This document shows, piece by piece, positions 7,167 through 15,366 of a DNA stretch of 45,711 bases. Position 1 is the stretch's first letter. The number at the start of each line of letters is the position of its first letter. A program made the position numbers and the translations under genes. Under the pieces are notes generated by a model. It was not told the DNA's origin. It did not search any database and saw only the letters and a program-made list of their open reading frames with translations. The stretch is from the NCBI GenBank assembly GCA_016195025.1, contig JACQAL010000025.1, positions 1 to 45,711 on the forward strand. Direction: 5' to 3'. This DNA is from Bacteroidota bacterium (lineage in GTDB: Bacteria > Bacteroidota > Bacteroidia > Palsa-948).

Positions 7167-8186
7167 TGAAACAATCTTTTGCAATTCCTGAATGGTTTTT
7201 TGTATATCAGGTAAATTCTTAAACAGAACATATGACCTCTTATATTCTCCTATGGAAAAAGCAGGCGAACCCTGAACAGTTGTATTTTCTTCCTTGATGG
7301 TATTTCCAATTCCGGATTGTGCGGCAATTTTAGTTCCGTCAGCAATGGTGATGTGCCCCACAATTCCAACCTGTCCGCCAATGATGCAGTTCCTGCCGAC
7401 TTTTGTTGAGCCGGCAACTCCGGTTTGCGCAACAATGATTGTGTTCTCTCCAATCTCCGCGTTGTGTCCGATTTGAATTAAGTTGTCGAGCTTAGCGCCT
7501 TTGCGGATAATAGTGGAACCAAGCGTTGCTTTATCAATCGTAGTGTTGGAACCAATCTCCACATTATCTTCGATAATTACATTTCCGAGATGAACAATTT
7601 TATAATTGTCATTGTTTGATGCGAAACCAAAACCATCACTACCGATTACAACGCCCGCATGAATGGTGCAGTGCTTTCCAATGTGAGTGTCGGAATAAAT
7701 TTTTACTCCGGAATAAACAGTTGTGTTATCTCCAATCACGGAATTATCTCCGACAAAAACATTTGGATAGAGTTTCACATTATTTCCAATTTTCACATTC
7801 TCGCCTACGTATGCCGATGCTCCTATGTAAATATCTTTTCCAAGCGTTGCCGATTTTGCAATGGTTGCAAACTGCTCAATGCCGGTTTTATTATTTTTCA
7901 CCTGCTGATACATTTCCAAAAGTTTTCCAAACGCCACGCGCGAATCTTCCACGCGGATAAGCGTGCAGGTTTTTTTGAGTGGCTGTTCGGCAGAAAAATC
8001 TTTGTTCACTATTACCACCGTTGCATCCGTAGTATATAAATAAGAATTGTAAGCGGGATTGCTGAGAAACGAAAGCGAGCCGGATTTTCCTTCTTCAATT
8101 TTTGAAAGCGAGTTAACCACAGCATCGGGGTTTCCTTCTACTTTGCCATTAAGCAACTGTGCGATTTGGCTGGCTTTATATTCCAT
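6726..8186 (-). CDS. lpxD: UDP-3-O-(3-hydroxyacyl)glucosamine N-acyltransferase fused to a GxxExxY domain
   Basis: 486 residues against ~340 for normal LpxD. Residues 1-~335 are a complete LpxD: N-terminal uridine-binding region ([14 protein letters not shown]), hexapeptide-repeat beta-helix, catalytic His241 in [12 protein letters not shown], and the C-terminal helix ending at IQELQKIVS. LpxD adds the second acyl chain in lipid A synthesis. Residues 341-360, rich in Asn and Thr, are translated from a palindromic repeat arm. Residues ~361-486 are a GxxExxY family domain: REKQYCD contains the E-x-x-Y, and VDFLID...VLEAK (D422, E432, K434) plus YFQSQRYLQ fit a PD-(D/E)XK nuclease core. The fusion is probably secondary; whether the protein is processed, or the tail is tolerated, is unknown. 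Confidence 0.93.
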   Translation of the reverse strand: MEYKASQIAQLLNGKVEGNPDAVVNSLSKIEEGKSGSLSFLSNPAYNSYLYTTDATVVIVNKDFSAEQPLKKTCTLIRVEDSRVAFGKLLEMYQQVKNNKTGIEQFATIAKSATLGKDIYIGASAYVGENVKIGNNVKLYPNVFVGDNSVIGDNTTVYSGVKIYSDTHIGKHCTIHAGVVIGSDGFGFASNNDNYKIVHLGNVIIEDNVEIGSNTTIDKATLGSTIIRKGAKLDNLIQIGHNAEIGENTIIVAQTGVAGSTKVGRNCIIGGQVGIVGHITIADGTKIAAQSGIGNTIKEENTTVQGSPAFSIGEYKRSYVLFKNLPDIQKTIQELQKIVSNANIQIDTNETNNTNDNTNGEEKLIYPELSYSIVGICYDVHNKVGRYSREKQYCDAIEDKLKEVNIPYIREYPIGKSGNRVDFLIDDKIVLEAKTKDVVTKEDYFQSQRYLQSADKRLCLLVNFRAEYVRPVRIVQIETDVRKKFL

Positions 8187-8270
8187 TTCTAAGAGTTGGA
8201 CAAATTTAGAGAAATATAATTGCTATGAGCAAGAATAAAGAGAGGAATTATTAAGAGAAAAAATGTAATT

Positions 8271-9494
8271 CTAAGTAAATTCCTTCGGAAAACACAAAAA
8301 ATATTTCTTCACGGTTTTCTGCAACGCAGAAATATATTCCTGGTCGCTGGCTTTGGCAATGTCGGCAATCTTTCCGTCTTTGTAAAGAATATTAATTCGG
8401 ATTTTATCCGGGCGGTAAGCATCATTCGTCACTGCATGTGAAAAGACAAAGTATTCCGTTTCTTTTTCACTTAACTTATATTTTTTCTGAACTTTCTTTT
8501 TCAACTCGCTTACTTGTTTTTCATCAAACGGTTCGTTTTGGATAATCACTTTATAAAGTTTGCGGTTCACGAGCATATCGCAAAGAGTTGATAGAATAAA
8601 ATCATCACAGTTCATCCATGCTTTCAAAGTCGCAAAAATATCCGAATCATCGAGCAAAGAAAAATCATCGAGATGTAAAGAAATATTTTTTTTATTAATT
8701 GTGTTATAAAGGAAAGTTTCAAAAGCAGGAGTGCAGAAAAGTTTTTTCTTTTTTCCTGTCAGTTCTTTTGCCCGCTGAAGAATTTTCACGAGCAAAAACT
8801 CCGCGCTCAAAACAGTTTTATGCAAATACACTTCCCAGTACATCAATCGCCTTGCGATAATAAATTTTTCTACGGAATAAATTCCCTTCGCTTCCACAAC
8901 TAACTCATCATTTTTCACGTTCAGCATTTTTATAATGCGGTCGGAACTGATTACACCTTCGGTAACGCCTGTGAAAAAACTGTCGCGGTTTAAATAATCC
9001 AATCTATCCATATCCAATTGCGAGGAAACTAACTGGTGAAGAAATTTCTTTTTATAAGTGTTCGTGAAAATTTCTTTCGCCACAGAAAGTTCTCCTTCGA
9101 ATTCTTTGTTCAGTTTTTCCAGAAATAATTTTGAAATATCCTCGTGAGAAATATTTTCTACAATACTATTTTCCAGCGCGTGCGAAAAAGGTCCGTGTCC
9201 GATATCATGAAGTAAAACAGCAATCAAAACTCCGCGCTCTTCTTCTTTTGTAATTTCGATTTCCTTTGAACGAAGTGTTTCAATCGCTTTCGAAGTGAGG
9301 TGCATTGCACCCATCGCGTGCTGAAAGCGTGTATGCAAAGCACCAGGATAAACCAAACTCGTCAAACCCAATTGCCGAATCCGCTGCAACCGTAAAAAAT
9401 AAGGGTGGTTTATTATTTTATGAATCAACGGATCGGGAACAGTAATGAAACCGTAAATGGGATCATTGAAAATTATCTGCTTCTTTGATGGCAT
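8271..9494 (-). CDS. HD-domain phosphohydrolase (dNTPase-like)
   Basis: 407 residues, cytoplasmic. N-terminal IFNDPIYGFITVPDPLIHKI is typical of this HD superfamily group. The metal-binding residues are seen in H-T-R-F-Q-H (~55-59), LLHDIGHGPFSHALE (~95-109) and MDRLDYLNRDSFFTG (~162-176). Relatives are metal-dependent phosphohydrolases, some acting on dNTPs; the substrate here is not known. It is the first gene of the minus-strand group HD - lpxD - lpxC-fabZ - lpxA and lies 84 bp upstream of lpxD, an order common in Bacteroidota. It is divergent from porX. Confidence 0.9.
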   Translation of the reverse strand: MPSKKQIIFNDPIYGFITVPDPLIHKIINHPYFLRLQRIRQLGLTSLVYPGALHTRFQHAMGAMHLTSKAIETLRSKEIEITKEEERGVLIAVLLHDIGHGPFSHALENSIVENISHEDISKLFLEKLNKEFEGELSVAKEIFTNTYKKKFLHQLVSSQLDMDRLDYLNRDSFFTGVTEGVISSDRIIKMLNVKNDELVVEAKGIYSVEKFIIARRLMYWEVYLHKTVLSAEFLLVKILQRAKELTGKKKKLFCTPAFETFLYNTINKKNISLHLDDFSLLDDSDIFATLKAWMNCDDFILSTLCDMLVNRKLYKVIIQNEPFDEKQVSELKKKVQKKYKLSEKETEYFVFSHAVTNDAYRPDKIRINILYKDGKIADIAKASDQEYISALQKTVKKYFLCFPKEFT

Positions 9495-9518
9495 GATTTA
9501 CAATAGAAATTCGAATCG

Positions 9519-9526
9519 CAAAGATA
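9519..9526 (-). promoter_or_regulatory. -7 element for the HD-lpxD-lpxC-lpxA group
   Basis: TATCTTTG on the minus strand is an exact TAnnTTTG match, 24 bases before the ATG at 9494. No TTTG stands at the -33 position; that place is occupied by a palindromic repeat. Confidence 0.6.
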
Positions 9527-9530
9527 ACAG

Positions 9531-9604
9531 AATGGAAGGATGGAATACTGGAATGTTGGAAGGAGGGAGCACCGAACATCCAATCTTCCATTCTTCCAAT
9601 ATTC
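9531..9604. repeat. Palindromic repeat family C, copy 1
   Basis: Imperfect inverted arms AATGGAAGGATGGAATACTGG and CTTCCATTCTTCCAATATTCC around a short centre, lying between the divergent HD gene and porX. A related copy is at 34612-34670. Confidence 0.75.
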
Positions 9605-9638
9605 CCGCAACATCATCGTTCCGGAAATCATTATTAAC

Positions 9639-9646
9639 TAACTTTA
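9639..9646 (+). promoter_or_regulatory. Candidate -7 element of porX
   Basis: TAACTTTA differs from TAnnTTTG only in the last base and is 4 bases before the ATG at 9651, so any transcript from it would be leaderless. No clear -33 element was found. Confidence 0.3.
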
Positions 9647-9650
9647 CATT

Positions 9651-11201
9651 ATGAACAAGGTAAACATTCTCTGGGCGGACGATGAAATTGATTTGCTGAA
9701 GCCACACATTCTTTTCCTGCAGGAAAAAGGTTACGAAGTAAAAACCGCCAAGAGCGGTGATGAAGCAATTGGAATGATAAAAGCCGAACCGTTCGATATT
9801 GTTTTCCTCGATGAACAAATGCCCGGGCTCAGCGGAATTGAAACGCTCACGCGCATAAAAAACTCGCGCGCTGATTTGCCGGTGGTGATGATTACCAAAA
9901 GCGAAGAAGAAGCGATTATGGAAAATGCCATCGGTTCAAAAATTTCTGACTACTTAATCAAACCGGTGAATCCAAATCAAATTCTTATTTCGCTGAAAAA
10001 AATTCTGGAGAACAAACGGCTTGTATCGGAGAAAACAAGTTCGGGTTACATGCAGGAGTTCCGCCAGATTGGAATGTCTTTCAGCGGTCATCTGGATTCA
10101 GAAGCGTGGAAAGAAGTTTACAAGAAATTAGTTTTCTGGGAACTTGAACTCGAAAAATCAGGTGACGAAAGCATGTCGGATATGCTTTCTATGCAAAAGT
10201 CGGAAGCGAATTCTGCATTCAGTAAATTTATTGACGCAAATTATATTGAATGGCTTCACGGAAAAAATAATCCTCCGCTTCAATCGCACACCGTTCTGAA
10301 AAATAAATTAGTTCCTCTTCTTGAGAAAAAGGAAAATGTTTTTCTGGTAGTGATTGACAATTTGCGCTATGACCAATGGAAAATAATTCAGCCGAGAATT
10401 TCAGAACTCTTCAACGTGCAGGAAGAATCGCTTTACTACAGCATTCTTCCTACCGTAACACAATTCGCGCGCAATGCCTTGTTCGCGGGCTTGATGCCAA
10501 GCGAAATTGAAAAACTTCGTCCTGATTTATGGCGCAACGAAGAAGATGAAGGAAGCAAGAACCAGTTTGAAGCCGAGTTTATGGCAGCGCAATTAAAACG
10601 CTGGGGAAAGGATGTGAAACATTCTTATCATAAAATTCTGAACATCAACGAAGGGAAAAAACTGGCGGATAATATTTCTAACCTGATGCAAAATAAATTA
10701 AACGTCATCGTTTATAATTTTGTGGATATGCTCTCGCACGCGCGCACCGAAATGGAAATCATCCGCGAACTTGCACCGCACGAATCAGCTTACCGCTCGC
10801 TCACGCTTTCGTGGTTCGAGCATTCACCGCTTCACGATATACTTAAACAAATCGCCAGCAAAAAAGGAACGCTCATCATCACCACCGACCATGGAAGCAT
10901 TCGCGTAACCGAGCCGTCAAAAGTGGTGGGAGACAGAAACACATCCACAAATCTTCGCTACAAGCAGGGAAAAAGTTTGAGTTACGAAAAACGCGATGTG
11001 CTGGAAATAAAAAATCCGGACGATGCTTTTCTCCCGAGAATAAATGTGAGTACAACTTATATTTTTGCGAAGCAGGATAAATTTTTTGCTTACCCGAACA
11101 ACTACAATCACTACGTGCAGTATTACCGCAACACTATTCAGCACGGAGGAATTTCGCTGGAGGAAATGATTATTCCGTTTGTAACGCTGACTGCGAAATA
11201 A
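9651..11201 (+). CDS. porX: T9SS response regulator PorX (receiver + PglZ domains)
   Basis: 516 residues. An N-terminal CheY-like receiver (about 1-120) has acidic residues D10-D11, phospho-acceptor D54 in VFLDEQMPG and the switch lysine in YLIKPVN. The rest is a PglZ/alkaline-phosphatase-like domain with metal-site motifs VVIDNLRYD (D236) and TTDHGS (D413-H414). PorX controls expression or assembly of the type IX secretion system; published work on homologues reports zinc-dependent phosphodiesterase activity on oligonucleotides. Its usual partner kinase PorY is not in the window. The T9SS cargo proteins and PorP-like protein elsewhere in the window fit this regulator. Confidence 0.95.
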   Translation: MNKVNILWADDEIDLLKPHILFLQEKGYEVKTAKSGDEAIGMIKAEPFDIVFLDEQMPGLSGIETLTRIKNSRADLPVVMITKSEEEAIMENAIGSKISDYLIKPVNPNQILISLKKILENKRLVSEKTSSGYMQEFRQIGMSFSGHLDSEAWKEVYKKLVFWELELEKSGDESMSDMLSMQKSEANSAFSKFIDANYIEWLHGKNNPPLQSHTVLKNKLVPLLEKKENVFLVVIDNLRYDQWKIIQPRISELFNVQEESLYYSILPTVTQFARNALFAGLMPSEIEKLRPDLWRNEEDEGSKNQFEAEFMAAQLKRWGKDVKHSYHKILNINEGKKLADNISNLMQNKLNVIVYNFVDMLSHARTEMEIIRELAPHESAYRSLTLSWFEHSPLHDILKQIASKKGTLIITTDHGSIRVTEPSKVVGDRNTSTNLRYKQGKSLSYEKRDVLEIKNPDDAFLPRINVSTTYIFAKQDKFFAYPNNYNHYVQYYRNTIQHGGISLEEMIIPFVTLTAK

Positions 11202-11230
11202 TTTAATTCTCCCCTTCAGTAAAGACAAGA

Positions 11231-11260
11231 TTTGCAGGTTCTGAGAAAAAAGTATCTTAG
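11231..11260 (+). promoter_or_regulatory. Candidate promoter for the SiaC-like gene and tsaE
   Basis: TTTG at 11231-11234, an 18-base spacer and TATCTTAG at 11253-11260 (one base from TAnnTTTG), 34 bases before the ATG at 11295. The spacer equals that of the two best promoters in the window. Confidence 0.5.
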
Positions 11261-11294
11261 TAATTCCAAACAGTTGCTTTTTTTCTATGAATAA

Positions 11295-11669
11295 ATGGAA
11301 CCACTGATTATAGAACCCACCGAACACCTGCTCTCAGTTTCTCTCGTTGCCGAAACAGGGAAATTTATTTTTGAAGGAAGGTCTCTTCCCGAAGATGCCA
11401 AGAAATTTTTTATACCAATTATAAAATGGCTTGAGCAATATGCGCTGAGTCCTGCCTCCCAAACAGAATGTTCCTTTAAAATGGAATACTTCAATTCATC
11501 TTCGCGCAAATGTTTTTCCGATGTTTTCAAAGTTCTTGACGCAATTCGCGAGAAAGGAAATGCGGTTAGAGTCATCTGGTTTTTTGAAGAAGACGATGAA
11601 GAATTGAAAGAAATAGGAGAAGCATACGAAAGTTCTACTGATTTGGATTTTCAATTTCTCCCGTACTAA
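11295..11669 (+). CDS. SiaC-family regulatory phosphoprotein (DUF1987)
   Basis: 124 residues, the size of the family. Recognisable parts are the N-terminal IEPTEHLLSVSLVAETGKFIFEGRSLPED (described as a motif; key residues T, P, F, G, S, P), the central YFNSSSRKCFSDV segment where SiaC proteins carry the phosphorylated residue, and the acidic VIWFFEEDDEELKEIG end. In Pseudomonas SiaC binds a diguanylate cyclase and is switched by a kinase/phosphatase pair. No kinase, phosphatase or GGDEF protein is encoded nearby, so the partner is unknown here. It sits between porX and tsaE, 8 bp before tsaE, so it is probably co-transcribed with the latter. Confidence 0.85.
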   Translation: MEPLIIEPTEHLLSVSLVAETGKFIFEGRSLPEDAKKFFIPIIKWLEQYALSPASQTECSFKMEYFNSSSRKCFSDVFKVLDAIREKGNAVRVIWFFEEDDEELKEIGEAYESSTDLDFQFLPY

Positions 11670-11677
11670 CACAGGAG

Positions 11678-12091
11678 ATGCAAACTATTTTTCTAAAAAA
11701 TATCTCTGAACTTCCGCAAGTTTCAAAATCAATTTTAGATTTTGCTCAGGATAAAAAGATTTTTTGCTTCTATGGAGAATTGGGCGCAGGAAAAACCACA
11801 TTAATAAAAGAAATCTGCAGGCAGTTAGGCGTAACAGATTCAGGAAGCAGTCCCACCTTTGCACTGGTGAACGAATACCAAACTTCAGAAGGGGAAAAAA
11901 TATTTCATTTTGATTTGTATCGTTTGAAAAATGAAAATGAAATTTTCGACATCGGTTACGAAGAATATCTCTTCAGCGGAAATTATTGTTTCACCGAGTG
12001 GCCGGAGAAAATGGAACATCTCTTGCCTAACGATGTAATCAAAATCAGAATTGCACTTAAAGGAGGAGAACGCATCATAACTATTGAGTAG
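11678..12091 (+). CDS. tsaE: tRNA threonylcarbamoyladenosine biosynthesis ATPase
   Basis: 137 residues. TsaE is the P-loop ATPase needed for the TsaB/TsaD complex to make t6A37 on ANN-decoding tRNAs. Walker A is GELGAGKTT (33-41); SSPTFALVNEY, FHFDLYRL and FTEWPEK are the other family motifs. The start ATG at 11678 leaves 8 bp after the SiaC-like gene. Alanine dehydrogenase follows after a 176-bp gap that holds a palindromic repeat. Confidence 0.96.
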   Translation: MQTIFLKNISELPQVSKSILDFAQDKKIFCFYGELGAGKTTLIKEICRQLGVTDSGSSPTFALVNEYQTSEGEKIFHFDLYRLKNENEIFDIGYEEYLFSGNYCFTEWPEKMEHLLPNDVIKIRIALKGGERIITIE

Positions 12092-12094
12092 AAT

Positions 12095-12222
12095 AAATTC
12101 CAAATTACAAAAAACAAACTCCAACTAAATCCCAAGAACCAATTTCCAAATTCAAAACTGTTTCGAATTTCGGATTTAGAAATTGGTGCTTATTTGTTAT
12201 TTGATGCTTGTTATTTGAGATT
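12095..12222. repeat. Long imperfect palindrome, family D
   Basis: An AT-rich hairpin-like sequence: AACCAATTTCCAAATTC on the left pairs with the region GAAATTGGTGC on the right, and the outer parts (CAAATTACAAAAAACAAAC / GTTATTTGATGCTTGTTATT) are also roughly complementary. It fills most of the tsaE-ald gap. Confidence 0.6.
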
Positions 12223-12267
12223 TGATTCGTATCTTCGATTATCCGTTCGCATCCGTGAAATTTAACT

Positions 12268-13485
12268 ATGAAAGAAAAATCTACTCCTTCTAAAAACATA
12301 CCCATCAGCGTGCTGCTTCCGCAGGAAGAAATGCTCGAAGTAGGCACAAAGAAAAGCAGTTTGTACATAGGAATTCCCCGCGAAATTTCTTTTCAGGAAA
12401 ACCGCGTGGCGCTGGTGCCCGATGCAGTGGGCGTGCTGGTGAATAACGGGCACAGGGTAGTTGTTGAAACCAACGCAGGCAAAGCATCTAACTTTTCCGA
12501 TACTGATTATTCCGAAGCGGGCGCAAAGATTGCTTATTCAGCCGAGGAAATTTACAAGGCAGATATTATTTTAAAAGTTGCTCCGCCCTCTGCAAAAGAA
12601 ATAGAGATGATGAAACAATACCAGATTTTGCTTTCCACGCTTCAACTCTCCATTCAGTCCGATACGTTTGTGCGTGCGCTGATGAATAAAAAAATAACAG
12701 CCATTGCTTACGGATGGATTCAGGACAAGGAAGGAATTTTTCCTGTCATCCGTGCCATGGGAGAAATTGCCGGAGGCGCATCCATTCTCATTGCCGCAGA
12801 ATATTTAAGCAACGTGAACAATGGTCCCGGATTAATTCTCGGTGGCATTTCAGGAATTTCTCCTACGGAAGTTGTAATTCTTGGCGCAGGAACGGTGGGA
12901 GAATTTGCCGCACGCGCTGCAATTGGATTGGGCGCATCGGTAAAAGTTTTTGACAACTCTCTTTATAAATTAAGAAGAATCCAAAATGCGCTCGGCAGAA
13001 GAATTTTTACCTCCGTGATTCAGCCGAAAGTTTTGCAAAAACATTTGCGCACTGCTGATGTTGCCATCGGAGCCATCCGCGCAACAAAGGGAAGAACTCC
13101 TCTTGTTGTTTCGGAAGAAATGGTGAAAGAAATGAAGAACGGTTCGGTGATTGTAGACATCAGCATTGACGAAGGCGGATGTTTTGAAACTTCGCAGGTA
13201 ACAAATCACACGCAGCCGGTTTTCCGCAAGCACGGAGTAATTCATTACTGCGTTCCGAATGTGGCTTCGCGTGTTTCGCGCACGGCATCGTATGCGTTCA
13301 GCACTATTTTCGGTCCGCTCCTGATGAACATTGCCGAATACGGAAGCGTTGACCGCATGCTGAAACAGGATTTAGGTTTCCGAAAAGGAATTTATATCTA
13401 CAACGGAATGCTCACCAACAAACACCTAGGAGATATTTTCAGAATTCCTTCGAAGGATATCAATCTTTTGCTGGCCGCGTTTTAA
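12268..13485 (+). CDS. ald: Alanine dehydrogenase
   Basis: 405 residues. It catalyses reversible NAD-dependent oxidative deamination of L-alanine to pyruvate and ammonium. The N-terminal substrate domain begins after a ~32-residue extension at YIGIPREISFQENRVALVP, which is where shorter homologues start. The Rossmann domain has VVILGAGTVGEFAARAA (~210) and the C-terminal part VIVDISIDEGGCFETSQ and HYCVPNVASRVSRTAS. The extended N-terminus (EEMLEVGTKK) is common in Bacteroidota versions. An ammonium transporter is encoded elsewhere in the window, but there is no sign of linkage. A family B palindrome begins 3 bp after the stop. Confidence 0.94.
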   Translation: MKEKSTPSKNIPISVLLPQEEMLEVGTKKSSLYIGIPREISFQENRVALVPDAVGVLVNNGHRVVVETNAGKASNFSDTDYSEAGAKIAYSAEEIYKADIILKVAPPSAKEIEMMKQYQILLSTLQLSIQSDTFVRALMNKKITAIAYGWIQDKEGIFPVIRAMGEIAGGASILIAAEYLSNVNNGPGLILGGISGISPTEVVILGAGTVGEFAARAAIGLGASVKVFDNSLYKLRRIQNALGRRIFTSVIQPKVLQKHLRTADVAIGAIRATKGRTPLVVSEEMVKEMKNGSVIVDISIDEGGCFETSQVTNHTQPVFRKHGVIHYCVPNVASRVSRTASYAFSTIFGPLLMNIAEYGSVDRMLKQDLGFRKGIYIYNGMLTNKHLGDIFRIPSKDINLLLAAF

Positions 13486-13487
13486 TT

Positions 13488-13568
13488 CCTACCAAATACC
13501 AATTCGTACCAATATACCAATCAAAACAGGCAACAATTAGTACATTCGTACAGATTAGTATTTAGTAG
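13488..13568. repeat. Interspersed palindromic repeat, family B, copy 2
   Basis: An 81-bp palindrome in inverted orientation relative to the copy at 1160-1242. It reads CCTACCAAATACCAATTC at the left and AGTATTTAGTAG at the right around the shared centre AAAACAGGCAAC. It fills nearly the entire gap between ald and the DUF4258 gene. Confidence 0.85.
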
Positions 13569-13573
13569 AACTA

Positions 13574-13981
13574 ATGACCACCGGAAAAAGAATACGCCTT
13601 TACCTTTTTGGTTTTCTGATTGGATGCGTCTTGGTTTATTTTATTCTTCTCCGTGGAAAAAACAGAAGTTATTGGCTTCCTGAAAACAGAATCAAAGAGC
13701 AGATGCTCAAAGGAAATTTGATTTATTCGGAACACGCCAAATGCAGAATGAAATGCCGGAACATCACCGAAGAAGAAGTAAAAGAAATTCTGAAAAAAGG
13801 AAGCGTGAATTTTTCTGAAAGCCATCCGCATGATTCACCTTGTCCTTCTTATGCGTTTGATGGAAAAACTTCCGCAGGTAAAAATGAACGAATCGTTTTT
13901 TCTTCGTGCGATACGCTCACAACAAAAGTGGTGACGGCAATTAATCTCGATTCAAAAAAAGATTCGTGTGAATGCAATTAG
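13574..13981 (+). CDS. Membrane-anchored DUF4258 protein
   Basis: 135 residues. One N-terminal membrane segment (YLFGFLIGCVLVYFILL, ~9-25) is followed by a DUF4258 domain: IYSEHAKCRMKCRNITEEEV (~50-69), then a Cys/His-containing stretch and RIVFSSCDTLTTKVVTAINL near the end. DUF4258 domains resemble RelE/HigB-type small alpha-beta folds, but the membrane anchor and the cysteines make a toxin role doubtful. The function is unknown. It is preceded by a family B palindrome and is convergent with the proline dehydrogenase gene. Confidence 0.8.
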   Translation: MTTGKRIRLYLFGFLIGCVLVYFILLRGKNRSYWLPENRIKEQMLKGNLIYSEHAKCRMKCRNITEEEVKEILKKGSVNFSESHPHDSPCPSYAFDGKTSAGKNERIVFSSCDTLTTKVVTAINLDSKKDSCECN

Positions 13982-13996
13982 TGTTCCTTCGTGAAA

Positions 13997-15166
13997 TTAG
14001 TGTCGCCTTCTTTCCCTCTCTTTCAAAATCAAACTCAACTCTCTTGAAGTTTGCCCTTTCACCGAAGTGTTTTCCTGTGCGCGCCTGATGAGATATGGAA
14101 TAACATCACGCACAGGTCCGTAAGGAACATACTTGGAAACATTGTATCCTTCAGAAGCAAGATTATAAGAAATATGGTTGCTCATGCCGAGGAGTTGCGA
14201 GAAAAAAATATTCGGATGATTGTTCGGAAAATTTTTTTCTTTCATCTGGTTCACCACAAGCATTGAACTTTTTTCATTGTGCGAGGCACAGCAAAAAGAA
14301 ATTCTGTCCAAATGCTCCATGCAGAAGCGAAGCGCGCCATCATAAAAAGAATCAGTGGCATCTTTTGAATCGTTGATGGGCGAGGGATAATTCATTTTCT
14401 CCGCGCGCGCTCTTTCTTTTTCCATATAGGCGCCACGCACGAGTTTTGCTCCGAGAAAATAATTTTTGCTTTTCGCTTGCAGAAAACAATCTATCAAATA
14501 TTCGAGGCGGTCTCTGCGGTACATCTGAAAAGTATTGTACACAATTGCCTTTTCCTTATTATATAAAGACATCATTTCGTTTACTAGATTATCTACGGCT
14601 TTTTGAATCCAGCTTTCTTCGGCATCTACAAAAACAGGAATGCCTGCGTTAAAAGATGCTTTGCATATTCGATTGAAGCGTTCGTGCACGCGGTCAAATT
14701 CTCTTTTCTCGATTTCTGTCAGAACAGATTTTCCTTCGCTGACTTTTTCGAGAAGCGCAAACCTTGCCACGCCTGTTGGTTTGAAAACAGAAAAGCCGAT
14801 GTTCTTATTTTTTTTTCCCTCGTTGATGATGGAAATAATTTCATCCGCGCACTGATCAAAATCTTTTTCACTGTGGTTGCCTTCCACCGAATAATCAAGA
14901 ATGGATTTTATATTGAACTTCCCAAGTTGTTCGACTGCTTTTTTTGATTCCGCCACCGTTTCTCCTCCGCAAAACTGGCGGAAGATGGTGGGCTTGATAA
15001 TCCATTTAATTGGGAAGTGAATCGCAAGCGCGATATCTGTAAGCCACTTGCCGATGCTCACTACCATTGGACTGCTCACCAATTCGAAAAGCCAATACGA
15101 ACGCCTGAGATCAGAATCGGTCTGAGATGAAAAAGCAATTTCAGTGTTATCGAAGGAGACTGGCAT
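13997..15166 (-). CDS. Proline dehydrogenase family protein
   Basis: 389 residues, the monofunctional length. It would oxidise L-proline to pyrroline-5-carboxylate with FAD at the membrane surface, the first step of proline catabolism. Motifs of the beta/alpha barrel are LDYSVEGNHSE (~115), VFVDAEESWIQKAVDNL, YNTFQMYRRDRLEYL, GAKLVRGAYMEKER (FAD/substrate site), CASHNEKS and QLLGMSNHISY, and the C-terminal YVPYGPVRDVIPYLIRRAQEN that contacts the substrate. The frame is open to 15244, but the ATG at 15166 (MPVSFDNTEIAF) is the family start and leaves room for divergent promoters. A near-consensus TATATTCG lies upstream on this strand. It is divergent from the aromatic operon. Confidence 0.92.
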   Translation of the reverse strand: MPVSFDNTEIAFSSQTDSDLRRSYWLFELVSSPMVVSIGKWLTDIALAIHFPIKWIIKPTIFRQFCGGETVAESKKAVEQLGKFNIKSILDYSVEGNHSEKDFDQCADEIISIINEGKKNKNIGFSVFKPTGVARFALLEKVSEGKSVLTEIEKREFDRVHERFNRICKASFNAGIPVFVDAEESWIQKAVDNLVNEMMSLYNKEKAIVYNTFQMYRRDRLEYLIDCFLQAKSKNYFLGAKLVRGAYMEKERARAEKMNYPSPINDSKDATDSFYDGALRFCMEHLDRISFCCASHNEKSSMLVVNQMKEKNFPNNHPNIFFSQLLGMSNHISYNLASEGYNVSKYVPYGPVRDVIPYLIRRAQENTSVKGQTSRELSLILKERERRRH

Positions 15167-15189
15167 AAATGGTTTGCGAATATAAATTT

Positions 15190-15219
15190 TTTGCCCGCTC
15201 AAAAAACTTTCTACCTTTG
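15190..15219 (+). promoter_or_regulatory. Promoter of the aromatic amino acid operon
   Basis: TTTG at 15190-15193, an 18-base spacer and TACCTTTG at 15212-15219, an exact TAnnTTTG. The predicted transcription start is about 15225, right at the leader peptide's ATG (15226), so the leader mRNA may lack a 5' untranslated region. Confidence 0.75.
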
Positions 15220-15225
15220 CCTGGA

Positions 15226-15282
15226 ATGAAATTAACACAAACATATTTTTGGTTTTATCCTGCTTCGAAAAGGGAGGGATAA
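15226..15282 (+). CDS. Aromatic amino acid leader peptide (18 residues)
   Basis: ATG at 15226, TAA at 15280. The peptide reads MKLTQTYFWFYPASKREG, with five aromatic codons in a row (Tyr-Phe-Trp-Phe-Tyr, 15244-15258). It lies immediately after an exact promoter match and before a terminator that precedes pheA. This is the arrangement of an attenuator control peptide: ribosomes stall at the aromatic run when charged Phe, Tyr or Trp tRNA is scarce. All three aromatic amino acids derive from the genes downstream. It is too short to be seen by ordinary gene callers. Confidence 0.85.
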   Translation: MKLTQTYFWFYPASKREG

Positions 15283-15315
15283 AATCATTTTATCAAAGGC
15301 ATAACAGCCCCTCCC
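15272..15315 (+). promoter_or_regulatory. Anti-terminator of the pheA attenuator
   Basis: GGGAGGG at 15272-15278, in the last codons of the leader peptide, is perfectly complementary to CCCTCCC at 15309-15315, which is the 5' strand of the terminator. The two hairpins are mutually exclusive. A small AT palindrome (GATAAAATCATTTTATC) between them would shorten the loop. A ribosome stalled on the aromatic codons leaves GGGAGGG free; one that reaches the stop codon covers it. Confidence 0.75.
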
Positions 15316-15337
15316 GAGAAATCGCGAGGGGTTTTTT
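15308..15337 (+). terminator. Attenuator terminator before pheA
   Basis: CCCCTC, a C-C mismatch, CGA, loop GAAA, TCG, then GAGGGG followed by six T residues (15332-15337). It lies 26 bases after the leader stop codon and 29 bases before the pheA ATG at 15367, so it is an early terminator and not the end of a gene. Confidence 0.85.
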
Positions 15338-15366
15338 GTTTGCCCCGTCCCTGAAGGGAGAAAAAG

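Noticed and set aside
13574-13981. DUF4258 protein as a RelE-type toxin
   Set aside because: It has a membrane anchor, a cysteine-rich domain and no antitoxin partner beside it.
15308-15337. Terminator as the 3' end of a gene on the plus strand
   Set aside because: No plus-strand gene other than the 18-codon leader lies upstream; the proline dehydrogenase gene is on the other strand and starts at 15166. The position fits an attenuator.
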